Shown here one piece after another: positions 26,604 to 35,239 of a DNA stretch of 64,000 nt (positions within the stretch are counted from its first letter, which is position 1; each line of letters starts with the position of its first letter). Source of the DNA: Mycolicibacterium chlorophenolicum (lineage in GTDB: Bacteria > Actinomycetota > Actinomycetes > Mycobacteriales > Mycobacteriaceae); assembly GCF_001044235.1 (NCBI RefSeq), contig NZ_JYNL01000069.1:828780-892779 (forward strand), given 5' to 3'. Under the pieces are notes generated by a model. It was not told where the DNA came from and ran no database searches. It saw nothing but the letters and a program-made list of their open reading frames with translations. The translations under genes and the position numbers were made by a program.

Positions 26604-27889
26604 GACAGCTCCGTTCGATGGTCGACGACGATGCGGCCGCCGCGCTCCGGCGCGTGCGCGACGCCGTGGAAACGTGACTTCTCGTCGGCGGCGTCATCGG
26701 TGTGGATGCGCACGTGCCGCAGGACGGTGCGCAGCGCGACATCCATCTCGGTGATCGCGAAGTCCGCGCCGGGACACCGTCGCGTGCCGCCGCCGAACGC
26801 CAGCCATGTCGGAGCCGCCGGCTTGACCCCGAGGAATCGGTGCGGATCGAATGCGCCTGGGTCGGTGAAGTTCTCGGGATCCTCGTGCAGATCGGCGATG
26901 CGGATGAGCACGGTGCGGTGCTGGGAAACCTGCCAGCCACCGAGGTCGATGATCGGCCCCTCGACGCGACGACCGGCCACGTCGAGCACGGTCCGGCAGC
27001 GCAGCACCTCGAAGACGGTGGCCCGTCGGAGCGCCGCGCCGCCGTCGTCGACCTCCCGTACCAGATCGGCGAGGACATCCGGGTGCCGCCGCAACCGCTC
27101 GAACGTCCACGCGAGCGCCGCTGCAGTGGTTTCGTACCCCGCACCGATGAGGGTCAGCAGTTCGTCGCTCAGCGCCGCGGAACCCTCGCACCGGCCGCCT
27201 CGCAGCAGCAGAGACAGGATGTCCGTGCGCTCCGCGCACCGCGGATCGGCGCGGGCCTTGTCGACGAGGGTGGTCACGATCCGGTCGAAGTCGGCGCGGA
27301 AGGCGTCGAGCCTGCGCCACGGTGTGCAGCCCCGGATCCACGGCGGGGGCGCGGGCGCGAACGCCAGCAGCTGCCCGAGCCGCATGAAGGGTGGGACCAG
27401 ACGGCGCAACGCGGCGATCTCGTCCGGTGCGTCGCCGAAGACGATCCGCAGGATCACGTTGAGCGTGATCCGGCTCATCGGCCTCAGCGTCGCGAACTCG
27501 ACACCGTCGGGCCAGGTGGCGCACTCGCGGAGCGTCTCCCGCTCGATGATCTGCTCGCAGGCGGCGAGCCGGTGCCCGCGCAGGGCGGGGGTGAGGACCC
27601 GGCGCCGCTCGTGATGGGCGGCGCCGTCCAGGGCGAAGATCGAACCCGAGCCGAACAGATTGCTCATGTTGGGCTGGACGTTGACCAGGCGTTGCGGATC
27701 AGCGGCGCAGATCGACCTGACCACCGCGGGATCGGAGACGACGACGGAGCGGCCGAAGAACGGGATGTCGATGGCGAAGACGCGCCCGTGCCGCTTCGTC
27801 CAGGTGTGCATCGCGCGGTGCCGGAGCACGGCGAACTCGACACCCTGCACCAGCCTGGGCGACCTCACAGTCGGCGGAGTCCGGCCCAT
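26588..27889 (-). CDS. Cytochrome P450 (CYP137/CYP138-like)
   Basis: 433 aa. I-helix IGAGYETTAAALAWTFERL, ExxR FEVLRCRTVL, and haem loop FGGGTRRCPGADFAITEMD. The GGGTRRC haem loop and FERLRRHPDVL resemble the eukaryote-like mycobacterial P450s CYP137/138 rather than the soluble CYP123/125 class. Start: ATG at 27889, six bases after AGAGGA; an in-frame ATG at 27919 lies further up. Its stop overlaps the acyltransferase start, so the two are translated together. A CAGTAG-N4-CTACTG palindrome lies 62 bp upstream. No ferredoxin gene is adjacent, so its electron donor is elsewhere. Confidence 0.88.
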   Translation of the reverse strand: MGRTPPTVRSPRLVQGVEFAVLRHRAMHTWTKRHGRVFAIDIPFFGRSVVVSDPAVVRSICAADPQRLVNVQPNMSNLFGSGSIFALDGAAHHERRRVLTPALRGHRLAACEQIIERETLRECATWPDGVEFATLRPMSRITLNVILRIVFGDAPDEIAALRRLVPPFMRLGQLLAFAPAPPPWIRGCTPWRRLDAFRADFDRIVTTLVDKARADPRCAERTDILSLLLRGGRCEGSAALSDELLTLIGAGYETTAAALAWTFERLRRHPDVLADLVREVDDGGAALRRATVFEVLRCRTVLDVAGRRVEGPIIDLGGWQVSQHRTVLIRIADLHEDPENFTDPGAFDPHRFLGVKPAAPTWLAFGGGTRRCPGADFAITEMDVALRTVLRHVRIHTDDAADEKSRFHGVAHAPERGGRIVVDHRTELSWPPT

Positions 27890-27950
27890 CGTGCGTCCTC
27901 TCGCAGTGCACTTCGACATGAACCATGACGCGTCACTGCCCGGACGGAAT

Positions 27951-27966
27951 CAGTAGTGGGCTACTG
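27951..27966. promoter_or_regulatory. Second CAGTAG-N4-CTACTG palindrome, upstream of the P450 operon
   Basis: CAGTAG-TGGG-CTACTG, followed by CAC as in the site at 21981-22004. The arms and spacing are the same; the outer left bases differ. It lies 62 bp before the P450 start and 148 bp before the DUF4185 gene on the other strand. It is probably bound by the same regulator as the site before the ABC transporter. Confidence 0.55.
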
Positions 27967-28113
27967 CACGCCGACGCCTGCACGCCCCGTCTGCGCGGTC
28001 ACGGTCGGGAAACGAAACCGATGCCGAACTTCCCTTTTGCCGGCCGCCCCTGTTGTGTTGCGCTTGAATGACGTGTACGTCGGGGGACGTTTACCGCTTC
28101 TGGAGGGTTTCTT

Positions 28114-30129
28114 TTGAGTTCCGCAGCGTACGTCGGCCGTGTCGGCGCCCTGGCCGTCGCGTTGGGTATCGGTTCGGTGGTGTTCGCAGGACATGCGGTG
28201 GCCGACGACACCGATACGTCCTCGGCGTCGAAGCCGGCGGCCTCGGCGAGCACGACCGGCTCCGAGCGCACCGACACCCCGGCCGCGGCCGGCAGCACAC
28301 CGGCCAAGACCGACAAGACCGACAAGCCGGGTAAGCCGGGCAAGGCCGGCAAGCCGGACAAGGCCGACGCATCGGACGCCGACGCCGAGGATCCGGCGCC
28401 GACCACCAAACGCAAACAGGGCCTGTCGTGGAAGAAGCCGGCGCGGGCGACCGCCGGTGTGTCGTCGGAGACGACGACGAAGGGTGCCTCGGTGACCGAA
28501 GACGCGCCCTCCGCGGCCAAGGACGAGACCCGCCCCACGCGCCTTTCGCGGATCACCGCAACCCCGACAGACCCCGCCGAGCCGCCCCGGCAGTCGGCCA
28601 CGCTGACGCTGCGCACCGATACCAAAGCCGACACCGAAACCGCCGCGCCGAGCACCGCGTCACGCACCGTCACCTCGTCGGCGGTGAGCACCGACCAGCA
28701 GGCCGGCCCCGTCGACCGGCCCCTGGTGAAGGCTGTCGTCAATGTCGTGCGCAGCATGGTCGACTGGGCCCACCAGCGCGCCGACTCCGGCGGCCAGGGC
28801 CAGTCCCCCGCGCCGCCGTTCCTGTGGGCGCTGATGTCGGTCGCCCGCCGTGAACTCGAGACGTTGTCGGCGGCCCGCACTCCGCGCGTGGAGACCGCCG
28901 CTCTGACGGCCACCGACCAGCAGGCAGCCGCCGCAGCGCTGACCCCGTACTCGCCGTGGCTCAATCCCCAGGTCAGTCCGTCGACGAACTTCGTCAGCTG
29001 GGTGACGGGCAACTACGTCTACGGGGACAAGACGCTGGCCAACACCCTCAACCGGTTCAGCGTCTACGGCACCGACGTCGGGACCATGTGGGACAACGGC
29101 ATGGTCGACGACCCCACGACGCCGTACAACGAACACCAGGTCCTCATCGCGATGGGCGACACCTTCAGTGCCGCCAACATGACCGGCAGGCACATCTACA
29201 ACACGCTGTTCCGCAGCTCGGACACCGATCTGTCCGACGGCATCACGATCCCCAACGGAGAGTGGTTCACCGGCAACATGTTCGGCGGCGCACCGCTGGA
29301 CGGGCCGGTCAACGCGCGGCCGATCATCAACCGGCCGGGCTGGCTGCCGAACTCGGTGACGCTGATCCCGACCGCGGGTGTCTCGCTGCCCACCGAAGTG
29401 ACCGAGCAGACACCCTTCGGCACAGTGCAGTACGTCAGCTTCATGTCGGTGTCGAAGTGGGGTTCCTCGGGCAAGTGGACCACGAACTACTCGGCGATCG
29501 CCTACTCCTACGACAACGGCGAGAACTTCACCGTCGACCCGAAGAGCGTGCGCTACAACTCGTTCCTGAGCAGCAACAAGAACTTCCAGCAGTCGGCGTT
29601 CGTCAAGGGCGATGACGGCTACGTCTACATGTACGGCACTCCGAACGGGCGCCAGGGAGCGGCGTATCTCGCCCGCGTCGCGCCGGAGAACATCCTCGAC
29701 GCGTCGAAGTACGAGTACTACAAGGGCGCCAAGTCCAGCTTCTTCGGCACCACACCGGCCACGTGGGTGAAGGGCAATCCGTCGGCGGCGACGGCGATCA
29801 TCGGAAAGTCCGGCGGGTTCCTGGGCTCCTTCAAGCCCGGCTACACCGTCAGCGAGATGTCGGTGCAGTACAACGACTATCTCGGCAAGTACGTGGTGCT
29901 CTACGGGGATCAGAACAACAGCATCGTCATGCGGACCTCCGACACCCCCGAGGGCGTGTGGTCCGATGCGGCGGTGCTGATGACGCAGCAACCGGGCGGC
30001 ATCTACGCCCCGATGCTGCATCCCTGGTCGCCGTCGACGCTGGGCACGGGGTCGGATCTCTACTGGAACCTGTCGCTGTGGTCGAGCTACGACGTCATGC
30101 TGATGCACACCGACCTGAGCAAGGTGTAG
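28114..30129 (+). CDS. Exported DUF4185-domain protein
   Basis: 671 aa. A signal peptide covers about residues 1-31 (LAVALGIGSVVFAGHAVADD, cleavage after AVA). A low-complexity linker rich in Lys, Pro, Thr and Ala runs to about 175, followed by a spacer region. The DUF4185 domain runs from about 285 to the end, a five-bladed-type beta fold containing VLIAMGDTF, NGEWFTGNMFGG, FSYDNGENF-like AYSYDNGENFTVD and YMYGTPNGRQGAAY. The family is common in mycobacterial cell envelopes and its activity is unknown; the fold suggests glycan or lipid-glycan binding. Start: TTG at 28114, six bases after GGAGGG. Its stop faces that of the DKNYY lipoprotein one base away. Confidence 0.85.
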   Translation: MSSAAYVGRVGALAVALGIGSVVFAGHAVADDTDTSSASKPAASASTTGSERTDTPAAAGSTPAKTDKTDKPGKPGKAGKPDKADASDADAEDPAPTTKRKQGLSWKKPARATAGVSSETTTKGASVTEDAPSAAKDETRPTRLSRITATPTDPAEPPRQSATLTLRTDTKADTETAAPSTASRTVTSSAVSTDQQAGPVDRPLVKAVVNVVRSMVDWAHQRADSGGQGQSPAPPFLWALMSVARRELETLSAARTPRVETAALTATDQQAAAAALTPYSPWLNPQVSPSTNFVSWVTGNYVYGDKTLANTLNRFSVYGTDVGTMWDNGMVDDPTTPYNEHQVLIAMGDTFSAANMTGRHIYNTLFRSSDTDLSDGITIPNGEWFTGNMFGGAPLDGPVNARPIINRPGWLPNSVTLIPTAGVSLPTEVTEQTPFGTVQYVSFMSVSKWGSSGKWTTNYSAIAYSYDNGENFTVDPKSVRYNSFLSSNKNFQQSAFVKGDDGYVYMYGTPNGRQGAAYLARVAPENILDASKYEYYKGAKSSFFGTTPATWVKGNPSAATAIIGKSGGFLGSFKPGYTVSEMSVQYNDYLGKYVVLYGDQNNSIVMRTSDTPEGVWSDAAVLMTQQPGGIYAPMLHPWSPSTLGTGSDLYWNLSLWSSYDVMLMHTDLSKV

Positions 30130-30130
30130 C

Positions 30131-31000
30131 TCAGCGGCCGAACGAGATCGTCGACTCCGAGCAGCCTGTGACCGGTCGTTCCGGTGGGAACCCGGCAGGG
30201 TCGGCGTCGGCGATGACGGTCTGCCGGTAGTACGCACGGTGCCGGTCGGCCGAGCACTCGAAGTTGGCGTTGAGCACGGTGAAGGTGGTCGGGTCGGCCC
30301 CGTCGATGACCCGGCCCATCCAGTAAACCTGTTGCGTGTCAACCGCATACGGCCCGCTTATGGTCCGGAAGCTGCGCGCGTCGGCGCCGGGGATCTGCCG
30401 GTCGAAGGAGAAGACGGCGACGCCGTCGGTCGAGTAGGCGCCGTCGAGAATCCGGAAGTCCTGCGGTGATGCACCGTCGATGGCGGCGCCGTTGACGTAC
30501 ACCGTCCGGCCGTCCTTGGCGTAGAGGTAGTCGTCCCGGTCGGAGACGATCGTGAAGTGCCGGGGATCGTCGGACAACACCGATCCGTCCGACCGGTACA
30601 CGCGGGTCCGGTCGCGCGCCAGGCCGCCGTCGAGCAACTCGAAGCCGTCCGGGTCGGTGCTGATGATCCGGTCGCGCAGGTAGACCCGGGCACTGTCGCG
30701 GGCCAGCCCCGGCCGGTCCAGGAGTTCGAACGTGCCGGCTTGGGCACCCGGGAGAGGATGACCGTCGAGGTACACGCGCTCGTGGTCGCGCGCATACGTG
30801 CGGTCGATCGGCTCGAACGTGGCCGGATCGGCGCTGACGATCCGAAAAGCCTTACCGGGAAACGGGTTCAGGAAGTACACGGCGCCGCCGCGAACGTGGT
30901 AGCCGGCATCGTCGAACATCGAACTCGGCGCGTCGTCGCGTGCGCAGCCCACCACCAGCGCGGCCAGCACCGCCACCGCGACGGCGACGATCGTGCGCAT
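30131..31000 (-). CDS. DKNYY-repeat lipoprotein
   Basis: 289 aa. The signal peptide ends in the lipobox VVGC (Cys near residue 19), so it should be anchored to the membrane. The rest is a chain of about seven units of roughly 33 residues. Each has an A-(R/K)-D-xx-x-VY core followed by G..l..a.p.tFe.ld, as in TYARDHERVYLDGHPLPGA and AKDGRTVYVNGAAIDGASP. This is the DKNYY family of unknown function, often outer-surface proteins. Start: ATG at 31000. It is divergent from the XdhC gene, with 42 bp between the starts. Confidence 0.82.
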   Translation of the reverse strand: MRTIVAVAVAVLAALVVGCARDDAPSSMFDDAGYHVRGGAVYFLNPFPGKAFRIVSADPATFEPIDRTYARDHERVYLDGHPLPGAQAGTFELLDRPGLARDSARVYLRDRIISTDPDGFELLDGGLARDRTRVYRSDGSVLSDDPRHFTIVSDRDDYLYAKDGRTVYVNGAAIDGASPQDFRILDGAYSTDGVAVFSFDRQIPGADARSFRTISGPYAVDTQQVYWMGRVIDGADPTTFTVLNANFECSADRHRAYYRQTVIADADPAGFPPERPVTGCSESTISFGR

Positions 31001-31042
31001 GTGACCATCGAAGCACGTCGGCTGCGGGCATACACTGCGCTC

Positions 31043-32164
31043 GTGCGTGACGTCCTCGACGAGTTGCTGGCGGTCTGGCAGACCGGCGGCACCGCAGGGC
31101 TGGCCACGGTGGTGCGCACAATGCGCTCGGCGCCGCGCCCGCCCGGAGCCGCGATGGTGGTCTCTCCCGACGGCAGCGTGGCCGGGTCGGTGTCGGGCGG
31201 CTGCGTCGAGTCCGCGGTGTACGAGGTCGCCACTGACGTCGTGGCGAGCGGGCGCCCCGACCTGCAGCGCTACGGGGTCAGCGACGACGACGCGTTCGCT
31301 GTCGGCCTGACGTGCGGCGGCACCATCGACATCTTCACCGAAGCCGTGTCGCAGCAGACGTTTCCGCACCTGCAGGACATCGCCGACGACATCGCCGCAC
31401 ACCGCGCGGTGGCCGTCGCCACGGTCATCGCCCATCCCGACCGCGCGTGGGTGGGGCGGCGCCTCGTCATCGGCGCGGACACGGTCCAGGGGTCGGTCGG
31501 CTCCGCGCGCGCCGACGACGCGATCGCCGACGACGCCAGGGGGTTCCTCGCGGCCGGGCGCACCGGCGTGCTGACCTACGGCCCCGACGGACAGCGGCAG
31601 GACGCCGGCATGGAGGTCTTCGTCGCCAGCCACGCTCCCCGACCGCGGATGCTGGTGTTCGGCGCCATCGACTTCGCCTCGGCGCTGGCCGCGCAGGCGG
31701 CTCTGCTCGGGCACCGGGTGACCGTGTGCGACGCCCGCCCGGTGTTCGCGACCGCGCCACGCTTTCCCGCCGCCGAGGACGTGGTGGTGGACTGGCCGCA
31801 CCGGTACCTCGCCGGCGAGTCCGAGCGGGGGGCGATCGACGCCCGCACCGCGATCTGCGTGCTCACCCACGACGCGAAGTTCGACGTGCCGGTGCTCGAG
31901 GTCGCGCTGCGGTTGCCCGAGGTGGGCTACGTCGGGGTGATGGGGTCGCGGCGCACGCACGACGACCGGATGCGCCGCTTGCGGGAGGCCGGTCTGACCG
32001 ACGCCGAACTGAGCCGCCTGTCCAGCCCGATCGGACTCGACCTCGGCGCCCGCACGCCGGAGGAGACCGCGGTGTCGATCGCCGCGGAGATCATCGCCCG
32101 CCGCTGGGGCGGCGGCGGTCGACCGCTGGCCGAGACCGACGGGCGGATCCACCACCCGTCGTGA
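31043..32164 (+). CDS. XdhC/CoxI-family molybdenum-enzyme maturation protein
   Basis: 373 aa. The N-terminal XdhC/CoxI domain contains GSVSGGCVESAVYE and LTCGGTIDIF. The C-terminal Rossmann part has MLVFGAIDFASALAAQA, VLTHDAKFDVPVL and GYVGVMGSRRTHDDR. These proteins bind molybdenum cofactor and insert the sulfurated form into xanthine-dehydrogenase-family enzymes. The next gene encodes such an enzyme. TACACT at 31031-31036 places the transcription start at the GTG (31043), so the mRNA is likely leaderless; there is no ribosome site. Confidence 0.88.
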   Translation: MRDVLDELLAVWQTGGTAGLATVVRTMRSAPRPPGAAMVVSPDGSVAGSVSGGCVESAVYEVATDVVASGRPDLQRYGVSDDDAFAVGLTCGGTIDIFTEAVSQQTFPHLQDIADDIAAHRAVAVATVIAHPDRAWVGRRLVIGADTVQGSVGSARADDAIADDARGFLAAGRTGVLTYGPDGQRQDAGMEVFVASHAPRPRMLVFGAIDFASALAAQAALLGHRVTVCDARPVFATAPRFPAAEDVVVDWPHRYLAGESERGAIDARTAICVLTHDAKFDVPVLEVALRLPEVGYVGVMGSRRTHDDRMRRLREAGLTDAELSRLSSPIGLDLGARTPEETAVSIAAEIIARRWGGGGRPLAETDGRIHHPS

Positions 32165-32182
32165 GACACCAATGCTGGAAAT

Positions 32183-32212
32183 GTCGCTCTCGATTGCGAT
32201 AACGTCACTCTC
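32183..32212 (+). promoter_or_regulatory. Direct repeat before the molybdenum hydroxylase operon
   Basis: GTCGCTCTC (32183) and GTCACTCTC (32204) are eight-of-nine identical and start 21 bp apart, two helical turns, within the 73-bp gap between the XdhC gene and coxL. It could be an activator site. AGGAGG at 32222 is the coxL ribosome site. Confidence 0.3.
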
Positions 32213-32237
32213 AGAGCCTTCAGGAGGGTGATTTCCC

Positions 32238-34589
32238 GTGACCGACACCGCCGTCGACACCGTCAGCACGCGCTATGCCGGCAGACGCGTCCCGCGGGTG
32301 GAGGACGGCCGTCTTCTGACCGGTCACGGCGCTTTCGTCGACGACATCACCCGCCCGGGAATGCTGCACGCCTGCTTCGTGCGCAGCCCGTTCGCCCACG
32401 CCACGATCGACGACATCGACGCCTCGGCAGCGCTGGCCCTGCCCGGCGTGCACGCCGTGTTCACCGCCGCCGACCTCAACCCCGACGTCGTGGAGGCGTG
32501 GCACGCGGTCGCCGGCAAGGACATCCCGGACACCCCGCGCCCGCCGCTGGCCGAGGGCGAGGTGAAGTTCGTCGGCGATCCCGTCGCGCTGGTCGTCGCC
32601 GACAGCCGCTACGTCGCCGAGGACGCCGTCGACCTCGTCGAGGTCGACTACACCCCGCTGCCGGCCGTCGCCGATTTCCGCAACGCCGTCGGCGGCGACG
32701 TGATCGTGCACGCCGCCTACCCCGACAACGTCGCGGGCGGCCTGGCCGGCGCGCCGCCCGACGCGGATCTGTTCGCTTCCGCACCGCATGTCGTCGAGGA
32801 GCACATCTACCAGCAGATGTACGTGCCGGTGCCGATGGAGACCCGCGGCATGGTCGCCGAGTGGTCGTCGAGCACCGGCGAGCTCACCGTCTGGGCCTCG
32901 ACGCAGACGCCGCACGAGTTGCGCGCGTTCGCCGCCCGACTGCTCGGCATCCCCGCCCAGGGGGTGCGCGTAATCATGCGTGACACCGGCGGCGCGTTCG
33001 GCCAGAAGGTGGTGCCGATGCGCGAGGACATGTGCATCCTGCTGGCCGCCCGCAAGGTGCCGGCCGCGCTGAAGTGGATCGAGGACCGGCGCGAGAACCT
33101 GATGTCGGCCGGGCAGTCCCGCCACGTCGACGGCACCGTGCGGATGGCGTTCGACGACGACGGCAAGATCCTGGCCGCCGACATCGACTTCGTCCAGGAC
33201 GTCGGCGCCTACCCCACGCCCTACCCGGTGCTCACCACCGCCGCGATCGGCATGTTCTTCCCCGGTCCCTACCGGGTGCCCAAGGCCAGCTTCGCCTACA
33301 AGACGGTGTTCTCGAACACCCCCGGCCTGCACGCCTACCGCGGCCCGTGGCAGTACGAAACCCTGACGCGCGAAATGCTTCTCGACAGCGCGGCCCGCAA
33401 GATCGGCATCGACCCGGTCGAGCTGCGCCGCATCAACATCCTGCGCGGCGACGAGATGCCGTACGTCAACCCCAACGGCATGCCGTACGACAACTGCGCG
33501 CCCGCCGACACGTTCGAGCAGGCGGTGAAGATCCTCGACCACGAGGGGTTCCGCAAGGAGCAGGCCGACGCGCTGGCGCAAGGCCGCTACCTGGGGCTCG
33601 GTTTCTCGGCCTACATCGAACCCACCGGCGCCGCCACCGGTCACCTCGCGACCGAGGGCGCGACGGTGCGCATGGAGCCGACCGGCAAGGTCAACGTCTA
33701 CGTCAACGGCGGCTCGGCAGGCAACAGCATCGAGACGACCGTGGTGCAGCTGACCGCGGATGCGTTGGGCGCCACCATCGACGACGTGTCCACCATCCAG
33801 GGCGACACCGCGGTCACCCCGTACGGCGCAGGCACCCAGGGCAGCCGCAGCGGACCCATGACGGCGGGCGCCGTCCACGAAGCCGGCGCGATCCTGCGCG
33901 GCCAGATCCTCGCGATCGCCGCGCAGATGCTCGGGGCGGCCGAGACCGACATCGAACTGGCCGACTCGCGGGCCATGCTGCGCGCCGACCCCGGCAGGGG
34001 CGTGACGTTCGCCGAGATCGCCTACCGCGCCTACTACGAGCCGGCGCAGCTCGGCGGTGTCCCGGCCACCCTGGAGGCCACCGCCCGGTTCACGTCCCAG
34101 GCGATGATCCACTGGGCCAACGCGACTCACGTGTGCACCTGCGAGGTCGACGTCGACACCGGGCAGGTCACGCTGACCCGCTACATCGTCAGCGAGGACG
34201 TCGGCCCGATGATCAACCCCAACGTGGTCGAGGGACAGGTGGCCGGAGGAACCGTGCAGGGCATCGGCGGTGCACTGCTGGAGAACCTGGCCTACGACGA
34301 CGCGGGCAACCCCGTCGCGTCCACCTTCGTCGACTATCTGCTGCCGACCGCCACCGAGGTCCCGCCGATCGAGTTCGGTCACGTCGAGATCCCCGGCCCG
34401 GGTGTCGGCGGCTACAAGGGCGCCGGCGAGGGCGGGGCCATCGGCTCCCCGCCGGCGGTCATCAACGCGATCAACGATGCGCTGGCCCCGCTCGGCGTCA
34501 CGGTGACCCACCTGCCCGCCACCCCCGCCACGATCGTCGACCTCATCGAACGCGCCGGCAGAGGAAAGGACCACGAACAGTGGAGCTGA
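32238..34589 (+). CDS. Molybdenum hydroxylase large subunit (CoxL/xanthine dehydrogenase family)
   Basis: 783 aa. The N-terminal GRRVPRVEDGRLLTGHGAFV domain is followed by molybdopterin-binding domains. The loop that is AYRGAGR in form II and AYxCSFR in form I CO dehydrogenases reads AYRGPWQ here, so CO is not the expected substrate. The catalytic Glu is in YKGAGEGGAIGSPPAV. Other motifs are GGAFGQKV and VSEDVGPMINPNVVEGQ. The enzyme would hydroxylate an aldehyde or aromatic/heterocyclic carbon with water as oxygen source. The start is a GTG ten bases after AGGAGG. It overlaps the coxG gene by ten bases and forms the catalytic core with the FAD and FeS subunits encoded downstream. Confidence 0.9.
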   Translation: MTDTAVDTVSTRYAGRRVPRVEDGRLLTGHGAFVDDITRPGMLHACFVRSPFAHATIDDIDASAALALPGVHAVFTAADLNPDVVEAWHAVAGKDIPDTPRPPLAEGEVKFVGDPVALVVADSRYVAEDAVDLVEVDYTPLPAVADFRNAVGGDVIVHAAYPDNVAGGLAGAPPDADLFASAPHVVEEHIYQQMYVPVPMETRGMVAEWSSSTGELTVWASTQTPHELRAFAARLLGIPAQGVRVIMRDTGGAFGQKVVPMREDMCILLAARKVPAALKWIEDRRENLMSAGQSRHVDGTVRMAFDDDGKILAADIDFVQDVGAYPTPYPVLTTAAIGMFFPGPYRVPKASFAYKTVFSNTPGLHAYRGPWQYETLTREMLLDSAARKIGIDPVELRRINILRGDEMPYVNPNGMPYDNCAPADTFEQAVKILDHEGFRKEQADALAQGRYLGLGFSAYIEPTGAATGHLATEGATVRMEPTGKVNVYVNGGSAGNSIETTVVQLTADALGATIDDVSTIQGDTAVTPYGAGTQGSRSGPMTAGAVHEAGAILRGQILAIAAQMLGAAETDIELADSRAMLRADPGRGVTFAEIAYRAYYEPAQLGGVPATLEATARFTSQAMIHWANATHVCTCEVDVDTGQVTLTRYIVSEDVGPMINPNVVEGQVAGGTVQGIGGALLENLAYDDAGNPVASTFVDYLLPTATEVPPIEFGHVEIPGPGVGGYKGAGEGGAIGSPPAVINAINDALAPLGVTVTHLPATPATIVDLIERAGRGKDHEQWS

Positions 34590-35239
34590 ACAACGACTTC
34601 CGGGTCGCCGTCCCCGCCGCTCAGGTGTGGGAGGTGTTCACCGACGTCGAGCGCGTCGCGCCGTGCCTGCCCGGCGCCACCCTGCTGTCGGTCGACGGTG
34701 ACAGCTTCGACGGTGCGGTCAAGGTCAAGGTCGGTCCGATCACGGTGTCCTACAAGGGGGTTGCGTCCTATCAGGAGAAGGACGCGACGGCCGGACGCAT
34801 CGTGCTGCGCGCCGAGGGCCGGGAGACCCGGGGCAACGGCACCGCCGCGGCCACCGTCACCGCCCACCTCAAGGACGAGGGCGAGTCGACCTACGTCGCC
34901 ATCGCGACCGACCTGGCCATCTCGGGCAAGGCCGCCCAGTTCGGCCGCGGCGTGCTCGCCGACGTCTCGGGGAATCTGATCGCCCAGTTCGCCCGCGCCC
35001 TGGAGGCCGAGCTGGGCGGAACCAGACCGGCCGCAAACACATCCGCGGCGCCCGCGGACGACTCCGTCGACCTGCTGCGGGTGGTCGCCGCGCCGATCGC
35101 CAAACGCTACGCCCCGGTGCTCGTCGCAGCCGCCCTCTCGGGTGCGGCCGGCTTCCTGCTCGGCCACCGCAGGCGCAGAGGCCCGGCTGCGGTGCTGGCC
35201 GAGGATCTGCAGGCCGCCCTGGCCCGGCTGCTGTCGTGA
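34580..35239 (+). CDS. CoxG-like SRPBCC protein with C-terminal membrane anchor
   Basis: 219 aa. The N-terminal part (about 1-145) is the CoxG/SRPBCC fold, with VPAAQVWEVFTDVERVAPCL, LPGATLLSVDGDSFDG and GPITVSYKGVASY. A linker and a hydrophobic helix (APVLVAAALSGAAGFLLGH) near residue 180 follow, with a basic end. In CO-oxidisers CoxG recruits the dehydrogenase to the membrane, and the same anchoring role is likely here. GTG start at 34580 inside the end of coxL. Position between L and M genes is unusual compared with coxMSL clusters. Confidence 0.88.
   Translation: MELNNDFRVAVPAAQVWEVFTDVERVAPCLPGATLLSVDGDSFDGAVKVKVGPITVSYKGVASYQEKDATAGRIVLRAEGRETRGNGTAAATVTAHLKDEGESTYVAIATDLAISGKAAQFGRGVLADVSGNLIAQFARALEAELGGTRPAANTSAAPADDSVDLLRVVAAPIAKRYAPVLVAAALSGAAGFLLGHRRRRGPAAVLAEDLQAALARLLS

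Noticed and set aside
21973..28113. Integrative element at the tRNA-Thr
   Set aside because: No integrase, no repeat of the tRNA 3' end and no change in base composition was seen; kept only as a remark.
32238..34589. Aerobic CO dehydrogenase
   Set aside because: The active-site loop lacks both CODH signatures, so only the family name is used.
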